Of a DNA stretch of 64,000 nt, positions 23,024-30,845 are shown one piece after another; position 1 is the stretch's first letter, and each line of letters starts with the position of its first letter. A program made the position numbers and the translations under genes. This DNA comes from JBQTKD01 sp963703165 (GTDB lineage: Bacteria > Actinomycetota > Actinomycetes > Sporichthyales > Sporichthyaceae), in NCBI GenBank assembly GCA_963703165.1, contig OY969798.1, forward strand, positions 2,790,001 through 2,854,000, in the 5' to 3' direction. The notes beneath the pieces are model-generated. The model was not told the origin of the DNA. It saw only the letters and a list, made by a program, of their open reading frames with translations, and did no database searches.

Positions 23024-26000
23024 TCAGATCGCCGCGGTGGCCTGAGCACGGCACCGCGCCTCGTCCAACGGCTGACCGACTGCGGCGAATCCTGCCGCTG
23101 CCGCCGAGAAATGCCCGGCGGCCGGCGCGCCGTGCGTCTGGGCGACGTGGCCGCGGACCTCGTCTCGAGCGGCGTACCAGGCCGGGAGTTTCATCACGAC
23201 GTCGGCGAGCATGTCCACCGCCGCGACCCACTGTTCCATTCGCGCGGTGTCTCCGGCCCGGGAGGCTGCGATCGCGGCCGGCACGGCCAGCGCGATGCGG
23301 CACCCTGGGCAGGTCTCCAGGGGGCCCTGGACAGAGGACTCGGCATCCTCGAGCACGGCCAGTGCGGCGTCGGGGTCCTTCGCGGCCGTGATCTTCGCTC
23401 CGTAGATCCGGTCGAGCAGATGGAAGCCGACGTTGGATTCGCGTGCCACGGCCAACGCGTCGTCGAGCATCGCCCGCGACTCGGCCGCTCGGCCCCGGTG
23501 CAGCGCAAGTTCGGCGGTCAGCTGCATGGAGAACGACTCGCTCACCGCGGCCGCGACGTCGCGGCTCAGACGCGTCGCGAGGCGCAGGTCGGATTCGGCC
23601 GCGTCCAGGCGACCGTGCAGCAGTTCGGCCTGTCCGCGCAGCGTGATCGCGTAGGCGCGCCCGCGGGCGGCTCCGAGCCGCACGGCCTCGGACTCGAAGG
23701 CATCGGCGAAGGCGATGACATCGGGGTAGGGGGCGGTGCCGTAGAGCAAGCGCTGGCTGATGCACAGGTGCCCGTCGAACGCGCTGACCGCTAGGTCCGG
23801 TAGCGCGGCTGTGTCCAGCAGGTCGGCCCAAACGCTGTCGCGCAGTTCGCCACGGGCATGCGCGGCGCCGGCCTGCGCCCAGGACGCGATGACGAGCCGC
23901 GCGTGATCCCCGGACTGCAGCGCCAGCCGGCGGCTCTCCGCGGCCTTGGCGGTGCCGAGGTCGTGCTGGGCGAAGCCGAGCAGCGCTGCGCCGGCCCACG
24001 CCAGGGCCTCGGCGAGCTTGCCGTCGAGGCTGGTGGGCCGCAGCCCTTGTAAGGTCGCGACGCCGCCGGGCGGGTCGCCCTGCTTGACCTGGGCCAGTGC
24101 GCGCATTGCACGGATGTTGTCGGCCTCGTTCCCCGAGGCCGCCTGGGCGGCGGCTTCGTAGGCCGCGGCCGCACGGAGGTCGCCCAGCGCCTCCAACGCC
24201 TGCGCTCGCAGGAACAGAGCCTCCGCGTGGCACGGGTCGTGCTCGACCAGGGTGTCCAGATGTCGCAGGGCCTCGCCGAACGCGCCGACCTTGACCGCTC
24301 GCCGGGCGGCCTCCAAAAGCCAAGGCGCTGCCTCAGGCAACTGTTCTCCGGCCAGCCAGTGTCTGGCGATCGAGGCGGGTTCCGCCCCGGCGGCTGCGAG
24401 GCGACGCGCCGCGTCGCGGTGTATGGCAAGACGTTCGTGTGGGGCGACCTGGGCGGCGAGCGCCACGCGGACCAGATCGTGGCGAAACCGGTAACGGGCG
24501 CCGGCGACGACCAGGGCCCCGGCGGCGAGCGCCGCGTCGAGGAACGCGAAGCCGTCGGGTTCGTCGAGCCCGGTCATCGCCAGAACCCCCGCCGGGTCGA
24601 GTCCGTGGTCCACGACGGCCAACCGGCGCAGCATCGCGACCTGCGAGTCGTCGAGCTCGCAGCACCGGGCCGTCACGGCATCCCAGACAGTCTGAGGGAC
24701 ACTCAGATTGGTTCCGATGTCGGCGGCTCGGGCGAGCTCGACGGCAAAGAAGGGGTTGCCCCCCGCCAACGCCAGCACCTCGTCGAGCACCGGGGCACTG
24801 GTCGGTGCGACCTCACGGACGAGTGCGGCGAGGTCCGGCGGGTCCATCGGGGGCACGTCGACGACAGCCGCGAGCCCGGCTCGTTCAAGCCCGGCCACGC
24901 CCGTGACCAGTGTGGGCCGCGCGGGTTCGTTGCGGTAGGAGGCGATCACCAATAGCGGGAGGGCGCCGCGAGCGCGCGCCAGTTGGATACAGGCCTCGGC
25001 GGTGCCCTCGTCCGCCAGATGCAGATCGTCGACGACCAGCAGCACCCCGGCGGCATCCGGGACCGACATGAGCAATCGGTGCACCGCACCGAAGATCATG
25101 TGCCTACTCAGTCCCGCGACCGGCGGTGGTGCCGGCGCGGCCAGCGGGGTTAACGCGGCCAACGTCGAACGCACCTGTTCGCTGAGGCCCTCGAGCGGGC
25201 GACGGTCGACGGTCAACACCGCTTCGACGGCCTCGATCAGGGGGGCGTAGGCGGCGCACCCCGCCGACGCGCTGACGGTGACGGCACGCCAGCCGAGGGC
25301 GGTGGCCTCGGTGGCGATCTCTCGGCACAACATGGACTTGCCGATCCCGGCCGGGCCGCGGACCAGCAGCGCCCCCAGCTCGCCCGCACCGGCGGACCGT
25401 AACGCGGCGACCGCTCGGGCCAGTTCCACCGCGCGTCCGCGGAAAATGCCCACCGCGGGCGCCAGCCCCGCAACGCTCTCGTCGTACAGCGCCCGGCTCT
25501 CGGGGCTGGGAGCCACACCCAGCGTGTCCTGCAGAACCGCTCGAAGTCGGGCGTACCAGCGGATGGCGGCGTGCCGGTTCCCTGCCGCAAGCTCGGCGTG
25601 CATGAGTCCGCGGAAGGCGGATTCGTCGGTGGCATCGAGTTCCAGCAGGCGCTCCCACTCGCCCGCGCGCCGCAACAGAGCGACCTGACGCAACCGCAGA
25701 TGGGCGCGGCGCGGCTCGGTCCACGCCTCGTAGCGGGCTTCGGGCAGCAGGTCACCGGTGTAGGCGGCCGCGGCTCGCCGGCACGCTGCCGGCGAGCCGT
25801 CGGCCAACGCAGCGGCGGCCTGCTGTTCGAACTGGGCGACGTCGACGTGGAGCTCGCGGTCCGGGAACAGGGTCACCCTGCCCCCGGCCAGCACGACCGC
25901 GTCCTCGCACCCCAACGCGGACCGGGCGTGATGGGCGGCCTTGCGCAGGTTGGCAGCGCCCGCGTCGGGGTCCAGATGAGGCCACAGCGCCTCGATCACG

Positions 26001-26158
26001 ACCTCACGGAGCAGCATCTGACGCTCGGCCAACGCCAGCAGCGCCACCAGTTCGGCCGACCGCCGTGACGGCCACTGGGTGACCGGGATCGATCGGTCTC
26101 CGACACGCACCACAAAGGCGCCGAGGAGGTCGATGCGAACCTGCGCGGTCTCGCCCAC
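23024..26158 (-). CDS. Large SARP/BTAD regulator with ATPase and TPR-like domains
   Basis: A 1044-aa regulator starting at GTG 26158. The N-terminus is an OmpR-like winged helix of the SARP type (IDLLGAFVVRVGDRSIPVTQWPSRRSAELVALLAL...LWPHLDPDAGAANLRKAAHHARSAL) followed by a bacterial transcriptional activation domain (about 100-245). A STAND/AAA-type ATPase follows, with Walker A GPAGIGKSML (about 278-287) and Walker B LLVVDDLHLAD, and the C-terminal half is a helical repeat array of TPR type. Such AfsR/LuxR-like proteins integrate a small-molecule signal through ATP. Its gene converges on the monooxygenase operon, making it a candidate regulator, though no operator could be assigned. Confidence 0.82.
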   Translation of the reverse strand: MGETAQVRIDLLGAFVVRVGDRSIPVTQWPSRRSAELVALLALAERQMLLREVVIEALWPHLDPDAGAANLRKAAHHARSALGCEDAVVLAGGRVTLFPDRELHVDVAQFEQQAAAALADGSPAACRRAAAAYTGDLLPEARYEAWTEPRRAHLRLRQVALLRRAGEWERLLELDATDESAFRGLMHAELAAGNRHAAIRWYARLRAVLQDTLGVAPSPESRALYDESVAGLAPAVGIFRGRAVELARAVAALRSAGAGELGALLVRGPAGIGKSMLCREIATEATALGWRAVTVSASAGCAAYAPLIEAVEAVLTVDRRPLEGLSEQVRSTLAALTPLAAPAPPPVAGLSRHMIFGAVHRLLMSVPDAAGVLLVVDDLHLADEGTAEACIQLARARGALPLLVIASYRNEPARPTLVTGVAGLERAGLAAVVDVPPMDPPDLAALVREVAPTSAPVLDEVLALAGGNPFFAVELARAADIGTNLSVPQTVWDAVTARCCELDDSQVAMLRRLAVVDHGLDPAGVLAMTGLDEPDGFAFLDAALAAGALVVAGARYRFRHDLVRVALAAQVAPHERLAIHRDAARRLAAAGAEPASIARHWLAGEQLPEAAPWLLEAARRAVKVGAFGEALRHLDTLVEHDPCHAEALFLRAQALEALGDLRAAAAYEAAAQAASGNEADNIRAMRALAQVKQGDPPGGVATLQGLRPTSLDGKLAEALAWAGAALLGFAQHDLGTAKAAESRRLALQSGDHARLVIASWAQAGAAHARGELRDSVWADLLDTAALPDLAVSAFDGHLCISQRLLYGTAPYPDVIAFADAFESEAVRLGAARGRAYAITLRGQAELLHGRLDAAESDLRLATRLSRDVAAAVSESFSMQLTAELALHRGRAAESRAMLDDALAVARESNVGFHLLDRIYGAKITAAKDPDAALAVLEDAESSVQGPLETCPGCRIALAVPAAIAASRAGDTARMEQWVAAVDMLADVVMKLPAWYAARDEVRGHVAQTHGAPAAGHFSAAAAGFAAVGQPLDEARCRAQATAAI

Positions 26159-26224
26159 CCCCTCATCCTCCCCCAGTGTCGCTCCCGCGCAAGCGGTCGC
26201 CCACTTCGACCGGGGTGCGGACGG

Positions 26225-26587
26225 TCAGCTCTTTCCTCCGGTGATGTGAGCCACCACGGCCGCCAGTTCCTTCGACGGTGAGAAATCCACGTAGGCACAG
26301 TCGGTCAATGCGTACGGGGTGTGCCCAGGGCCCCAATAGAAGGCCTGGCCCGCCTCATACGTCTGGTCGCCCCCGGGCATCCGCATGAGGAGCCGCCCTT
26401 CGAGCATGTACCCCCAGTGGGGGCACTGGCAGGCGTCGTCCGGCAGGCCGACCAGGGCCGGGCCCAGGTCCATGCCCTGCTTGAGCCGGAAGAAGCCGAC
26501 GGTCATCTCTCCTGCTTCGGCGGCACGGACCTCGATCCCGGCATCGGTCAGCGCGATCGGCGTGGACTCGGCGGTGTAGGACTGCAT
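26225..26587 (-). CDS. Small cupin-domain protein
   Basis: A 120-aa single cupin. The conserved barrel positions are visible: HWGYMLEGRLLMRMPGGDQTYEAGQAFYWGPGHTPYA, where His57 region, Glu and the later His would hold a metal or ligand. GAGGGGGG lies before ATG 26587. No effector domain is attached, so it may be a small metal-dependent enzyme or binding protein. It is encoded upstream of, and in the same direction as, the SARP gene, separated by about 66 bp, and could be co-regulated with it. Confidence 0.75.
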   Translation of the reverse strand: MQSYTAESTPIALTDAGIEVRAAEAGEMTVGFFRLKQGMDLGPALVGLPDDACQCPHWGYMLEGRLLMRMPGGDQTYEAGQAFYWGPGHTPYALTDCAYVDFSPSKELAAVVAHITGGKS

Positions 26588-26790
26588 GGTTCCCCCTCGG
26601 GGTCGGTAGTTGGTGACCCCAGAGTGGAGCTGCGGTGTTCCCGAAACGTTCCTGATGCTGCGGCGGCCGATCGGGCACGCGCCCGCAGGCGCGGTGGAGC
26701 CAGGCGAGTTCCGCCGTCGCATCGAACCCCAGGTGGGTGAACGCCTCGACAGGATCGACCGATCGGATTGCCTGGGGCCAGAATGCCTTC

Positions 26791-27603
26791 ATGGCTGACG
26801 ACCCGAGTCGCGTGTGGGCTGAGGACATGTCAGCGGTGTACGACCAGTACCTCGTCCCTGCCGTCTTCGGTCCGTACGCGGAGGAGCTCGCCGCTCGCGT
26901 GGCGCGCCACCGGCCGGCGGTGGTGCTTGAGCTCGCCGCGGGGACGGGCGCGCTCACCGGGGCGATGGCTGAGAGCCTGGCCGGGGCGCGGGTCATCGCG
27001 ACCGACCTCAATGTCGCGATGGTCGACCTCGGAGCGAGGCGGGTGCCGGCGGCGACGTGGCGGCAGGCCGACGCGATGGGGCTGCCCTTCGACGACGCGA
27101 GCGTGGACCTGGTCGCGTGCCAGTTCGGGGTCATGTTCTTCCCCGACCGGGCGGGGGCGTACGGCGAGGTCGCGAGGGTCCTCCGGCCCGGCGGGCACTT
27201 CCTTTTCAACTGCTGGGGCCCACTTGCCACCCATGACGTCGAGGTGACTGTCACCGCCGCTCTCGCCGAGAGCTTCCCCGACGACCCGCCCACCTTCCTG
27301 GCCAGGGTGCCCCACGGCTACCACGACGTGGACCGCATCCACGCGGACTTGAAGGCGGCGGGCTTCGGCGCCGTGCAGGTCGAGACGGTCGAGCTGGACT
27401 GCCGTGCGACGAGCGCGGCGGACCTCGCGTACGGGTACTGCCGAGGCACACCCAACAGGGCTGAGATCGAGGCACGTGGCGATTTGAGCGCGACGACCCA
27501 CGCGGTCGCGATGGCGCTGGAACGCCGGTTCGGGTCCGGCCCGGTTCTCGGGCGTATGGCAGCTCTCGTTGTCAGCGCCGACACACCACTCAGCCGACGT
27601 TAG
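26791..27603 (+). CDS. Class I SAM-dependent methyltransferase
   Basis: A 270-aa methyltransferase. Motif I is LELAAGTGALTG (about 46-57), the acidic end of strand 2 is ATDLN, and LPFDDASVDLVACQFGVMFF with RVLRPGGHFLF are motif II/III-type segments of Methyltransf_11/UbiE-like proteins. It starts at ATG 26791 after a short gap from the divergent cupin gene. The substrate is unknown. Confidence 0.85.
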   Translation: MADDPSRVWAEDMSAVYDQYLVPAVFGPYAEELAARVARHRPAVVLELAAGTGALTGAMAESLAGARVIATDLNVAMVDLGARRVPAATWRQADAMGLPFDDASVDLVACQFGVMFFPDRAGAYGEVARVLRPGGHFLFNCWGPLATHDVEVTVTAALAESFPDDPPTFLARVPHGYHDVDRIHADLKAAGFGAVQVETVELDCRATSAADLAYGYCRGTPNRAEIEARGDLSATTHAVAMALERRFGSGPVLGRMAALVVSADTPLSRR

Positions 27604-27772
27604 ATGTTCAGCCAGAACAGACGAGTCCTTCACCGGTCAGCGAACCGAATGACGGCCGCATCAGAACACCTGGAATCGACCCCGGAGCAGGAACTACGGC
27701 GACGGTGCGGTTGCCGCGGGTACATTCCCGGCTCGCGACGGAGGTGGGCGCAGACCGGGGATGACCCCGAAC

Positions 27773-27784
27773 TTGTCCGGACAT
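27773..27784. promoter_or_regulatory. GntR-type operator candidate 1 (before persulfide dioxygenase)
   Basis: TTGTCCGGACAT contains the perfect 10-bp palindrome TGTCCGGACA and matches the sites at 29260 and 36386 (consensus WTGTMCGKACAW). It lies 71 bp upstream of the dioxygenase start. The GntR/UTRA protein encoded at 36414 is the likely binder. Confidence 0.6.
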
Positions 27785-27854
27785 CTACTTGTCGGCCGAG
27801 CTAGAATCGGGGCAGGCTGTCACTGCAGCCGATCCGCAGTTTCGGGAGTGCGTG

Positions 27855-29246
27855 ATGATCCTCGACCAGTACTACCTGGGGTGCCTGTCCCAGGCCTCGT
27901 ACCTGATCGCGGACTCGGAGTCCGGTCGAGCGGTCGTCGTCGATCCGCGGCGGGACGTCGCGGAGTACCTGGACGACGCCGCAGCGAAGAACCTCACCAT
28001 CGAATTGGTGCTGCTCACGCACGTGCACGCCGATTTCATCCCCGGCCACACCGAGCTCGCGGAGCGCACCGGCGCCGAGATCGCGATGAGCGAGGTCTCG
28101 CCGGTGACGTTCCCGATCCGCCGGCTGCGCGACGGCGAGCGGATTCACCTCGGCGACCCCGAGTGGGGCGTCACGCTGGAGATCCTGGCCACCCCCGGCC
28201 ACACGCCGGAGTCGATCACCATCGCCGTCTACGAGCGGGGCTGCGATCCGGCGCCCCACGCCATCCTCACCGGCGACACGCTGTTCCTCGGCGACGTCGG
28301 GCGCCCGGACCTGCTCGGCGCGGCCGGTCGCACGTCCGAGGAGATGGCCCGTGAGCTGTACCGCTCGCTGCGGACCAAGATCCTCCCGCTGCCGGACGAG
28401 GTGCTCGTCTACCCGGGGCACGGCGCCGGCAGCGCGTGCGGCAAGGCCCTGTCGACGGACACCGTCTCCACCCTCGGCGTGCAGCGACGCACCAACTACG
28501 CCCTCGCGGAGATGACCGAGGACACCTTCGCCCAGGTCGTGACCGACGGCCTGAGCGCCCCGCCCGCGTACTTCGCGGAGGAGGTCGCCCTGAACAAGGT
28601 CGGTCACCTCCCCTTCGACTCGAGCATCCCGCTGCAGCGCCTCGACGCCGTCACCGCCGTGCGCCGCCAGGAGGCCGGATATCTGCTCCTCGACGTCCGC
28701 GGCGACCAGGAGTTCGCCGCCGGGCACCTGCGCGGCTCGATCAACGTCGGCCTGTCCGGTCGCTTCGCCGAGTTCGCCGCCGCCATGCACGCCCCCGAGC
28801 AGCCGGTGATCCTCGTCGGTGACGAGGAGGAGTGCGCCGAGGCGCGCCTGCGCCTGGCACGGGTCGGCGTGGACCAGGTCACCGCCCAGGTCAGCGACCT
28901 GTCCGAGCTGCACGACCACCCGGACCTGGTGGTCACCTCCAGCCGGCTGACCGCCGCGCAGGCCGCGGAGCTGCTGGCCTCCGGTGCCGACGTCCAGGTC
29001 CTCGACGTCCGCGCCCCCGGGGAGCACGCGTCCGGCGCGATGCCCGGGGCGGTCAACATCTGCGTCTCGCGGCTGCGCACCCGGATGGACGAGCTCGACC
29101 GCGACCGCCCGCTGCTGTTGCACTGCGCCGGCGGGTACCGCTCCAGTGCCGCGGCGAGTCTGCTCGAGGCCAACGGGTTCTCCGACGTCTCCGACGTCCT
29201 CGGCGGGTACGGCGCGTGGATCGAGCAGGAGCGCGCCGCCTCCTGA
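27855..29246 (+). CDS. Persulfide dioxygenase-rhodanese fusion
   Basis: A 463-aa fusion. Residues 1-250 form an ETHE1-type metallo-beta-lactamase domain with the mononuclear iron ligands in THVHAD (His56, His58, Asp60), TPGHTPES (His116) and GDTLFLGDVGRPDLLG (Asp141). Two rhodanese domains follow. The first (about 258-345) has no cysteine at its catalytic loop (ILVGDEEECA), the second (about 365-463) has Cys424 in LLHCAGGYRSS. The enzyme oxidises glutathione-, mycothiol- or other low-molecular-weight persulfide to sulfite, with the rhodanese moving sulfane sulfur. Operator candidate 1 lies upstream; the molybdoenzyme operon starts 60 bp downstream behind operator candidate 2. Confidence 0.88.
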   Translation: MILDQYYLGCLSQASYLIADSESGRAVVVDPRRDVAEYLDDAAAKNLTIELVLLTHVHADFIPGHTELAERTGAEIAMSEVSPVTFPIRRLRDGERIHLGDPEWGVTLEILATPGHTPESITIAVYERGCDPAPHAILTGDTLFLGDVGRPDLLGAAGRTSEEMARELYRSLRTKILPLPDEVLVYPGHGAGSACGKALSTDTVSTLGVQRRTNYALAEMTEDTFAQVVTDGLSAPPAYFAEEVALNKVGHLPFDSSIPLQRLDAVTAVRRQEAGYLLLDVRGDQEFAAGHLRGSINVGLSGRFAEFAAAMHAPEQPVILVGDEEECAEARLRLARVGVDQVTAQVSDLSELHDHPDLVVTSSRLTAAQAAELLASGADVQVLDVRAPGEHASGAMPGAVNICVSRLRTRMDELDRDRPLLLHCAGGYRSSAAASLLEANGFSDVSDVLGGYGAWIEQERAAS

Positions 29247-29259
29247 CCGAACCCGTGTA

Positions 29260-29271
29260 TTGTACGTACAA
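29260..29271. promoter_or_regulatory. GntR-type operator candidate 2 (before molybdoenzyme operon)
   Basis: TTGTACGTACAA is a perfect 12-bp palindrome, 36 bp before the start of the FeS/NrfD gene and just after the dioxygenase stop. It shares WTGTMCGKACAW with the other two sites. An operator overlapping an internal promoter is the simplest reading. Confidence 0.65.
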
Positions 29272-29306
29272 ATCGGCGCCCCGCCCGGCCCGAGGGAGAT
29301 ACGCGG

Positions 29307-30845
29307 ATGCGGTACGGCTTCGCCATCGATCAACGCACCTGCATCGGTTGTCACGCCTGCACGGTGGCGTGCAAGACCGAGCACGAGGTGCCGATCGGCC
29401 AGTTCCGGACGTGGGTGAAGTACGTCGACTCCGGCGAGTTCCCCAACACCACGCGCGACTTCGGTGTCATGCGTTGCAACCACTGCACCGACGCCCCGTG
29501 CGTGAAGATCTGCCCGACCCAGGCGCTGTACACGCGCAAGGACGGCATCGTCGACTTCGACAACGAGCGCTGCATCGGCTGCAAGAGTTGCATGCAGGCC
29601 TGCCCGTACGACGCGATCTACATCGACAAGGACACCAACACCGCGGCCAAGTGCAACTTCTGCGCGCACCGCATCGACGAGGGCTACGAACCGGCGTGCG
29701 TCGTGGTGTGTCCGACGCACTCCATCTGGGTCGGTGACCTGTCCGACCCGACCAGCGGCATCTCGAAGCTGATCAACACCAACCCGGTCACCGTTCGGGC
29801 CGCGGAGCAGAACACCGGCCCGAACGTGTTCTACCTCGGTGCCGACCGCGCGGTGCTCGACCCGCTCGCCGCCCCGGTGGACGACACCTACATCTACTCC
29901 TCACCCGACGCCCACCGGGCCGCGATCTCCGCGTACCTGCCGCGCGACCCGGTCTCCGGTGCGCGGACGACGTTGAACACCCCGCACCCGCGCCCCTGGG
30001 GCTGGCGGGTCGTCACTTACCTGTGGACCAAGGGAGTCGGGGCCGGTGCGCTGCTCGTCGCGGCCCTGGCGATCCTGCTCGACATCAACCTCGGCGTCCT
30101 CGGCACCATCGTCGCCCCGGCGATCGGGCTGGTGGGCGTCGCGGCCACGGGTGTCCTGCTGGTCACCGACCTCAAGCGGCCCGAGCGGTTCTACTACATC
30201 TTCACCAAACCCAACCCGAGGTCCTGGCTGTTCCTCGGTTCGGTGGCGCTGGCCGCGTTCGGTGCGGTGACCACCGCGTGGCTCGGCGTCGGGATCCTCG
30301 CCGAGAACGGCACCATCGACGATCCGTCGACGGCCTTCAACATCCTTGCCGCCCCGGCGATCCTCACCGCGATCGCGGCCGCCGGGTACACCGGATTCCT
30401 CTTCGGCCAGGCCGAGGGCCGGGACCTGTGGCAGTCCCCGCTGCTGTTCTGGCACCTCATCGTGCAGGCCGTCATGGTCGGCGCCGGTGCGTTGGCCGTG
30501 GCCGCCCCGGCGATCGACCTCGACACCGACGCCCAGCAGTTGGTCGTGCGTTGCCTCGTCATCGGCACCGTCGCCCACGTGCTGATGCTGCTGCTCGAGT
30601 ACGGCGGCAAGCACGCGACCCGGCACGCCGCCGCGGCCGCGCACCTGGTCACCCACGGCCCGTACGCGCGCCTGTTCTGGGGAGCCGGGATCACGCTCGC
30701 CGCGATCGCCGCGGGAGTCGCCGCGGGCAGCTGGAACGGTGACCTGCTCGGCCTCGCCGTCGCCGGCGGCATCGCCGTCCAGATCTCCTTGCTGGCCTAC
30801 GAATCCGTGTTCGTCCGCGCCGGACAGGATGTGCCGCTGTCATGA
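29307..30845 (+). CDS. Fused four-cluster FeS subunit and NrfD-type membrane anchor (SoeBC/PhsBC-like)
   Basis: A 512-aa fusion of two subunits that are usually separate. Residues 1-190 are a DmsB/PhsB-type ferredoxin with four cysteine groups: Cys12/15/18/22 (CIGCHACTVAC), CNHCTDAPCVKICP, CIGCKSCMQACP, and CNFC with CVVVCP. After a linker, residues about 245-510 hold about eight hydrophobic helices of the NrfD/PsrC type. The subunit passes electrons between the molybdoenzyme and membrane quinone. The FeS part has no Tat signal, so it faces the cytoplasm. GAGGGAGA precedes ATG 29307, and the stop overlaps the catalytic-subunit start (ATGA). Confidence 0.85.
   Translation: MRYGFAIDQRTCIGCHACTVACKTEHEVPIGQFRTWVKYVDSGEFPNTTRDFGVMRCNHCTDAPCVKICPTQALYTRKDGIVDFDNERCIGCKSCMQACPYDAIYIDKDTNTAAKCNFCAHRIDEGYEPACVVVCPTHSIWVGDLSDPTSGISKLINTNPVTVRAAEQNTGPNVFYLGADRAVLDPLAAPVDDTYIYSSPDAHRAAISAYLPRDPVSGARTTLNTPHPRPWGWRVVTYLWTKGVGAGALLVAALAILLDINLGVLGTIVAPAIGLVGVAATGVLLVTDLKRPERFYYIFTKPNPRSWLFLGSVALAAFGAVTTAWLGVGILAENGTIDDPSTAFNILAAPAILTAIAAAGYTGFLFGQAEGRDLWQSPLLFWHLIVQAVMVGAGALAVAAPAIDLDTDAQQLVVRCLVIGTVAHVLMLLLEYGGKHATRHAAAAAHLVTHGPYARLFWGAGITLAAIAAGVAAGSWNGDLLGLAVAGGIAVQISLLAYESVFVRAGQDVPLS

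Noticed and set aside
23111..23794. Plus-strand open frame inside the SARP regulator gene
   Set aside because: It is antisense to a long gene with clear domains and has shadow-like composition rich in Gly, Arg and Val.
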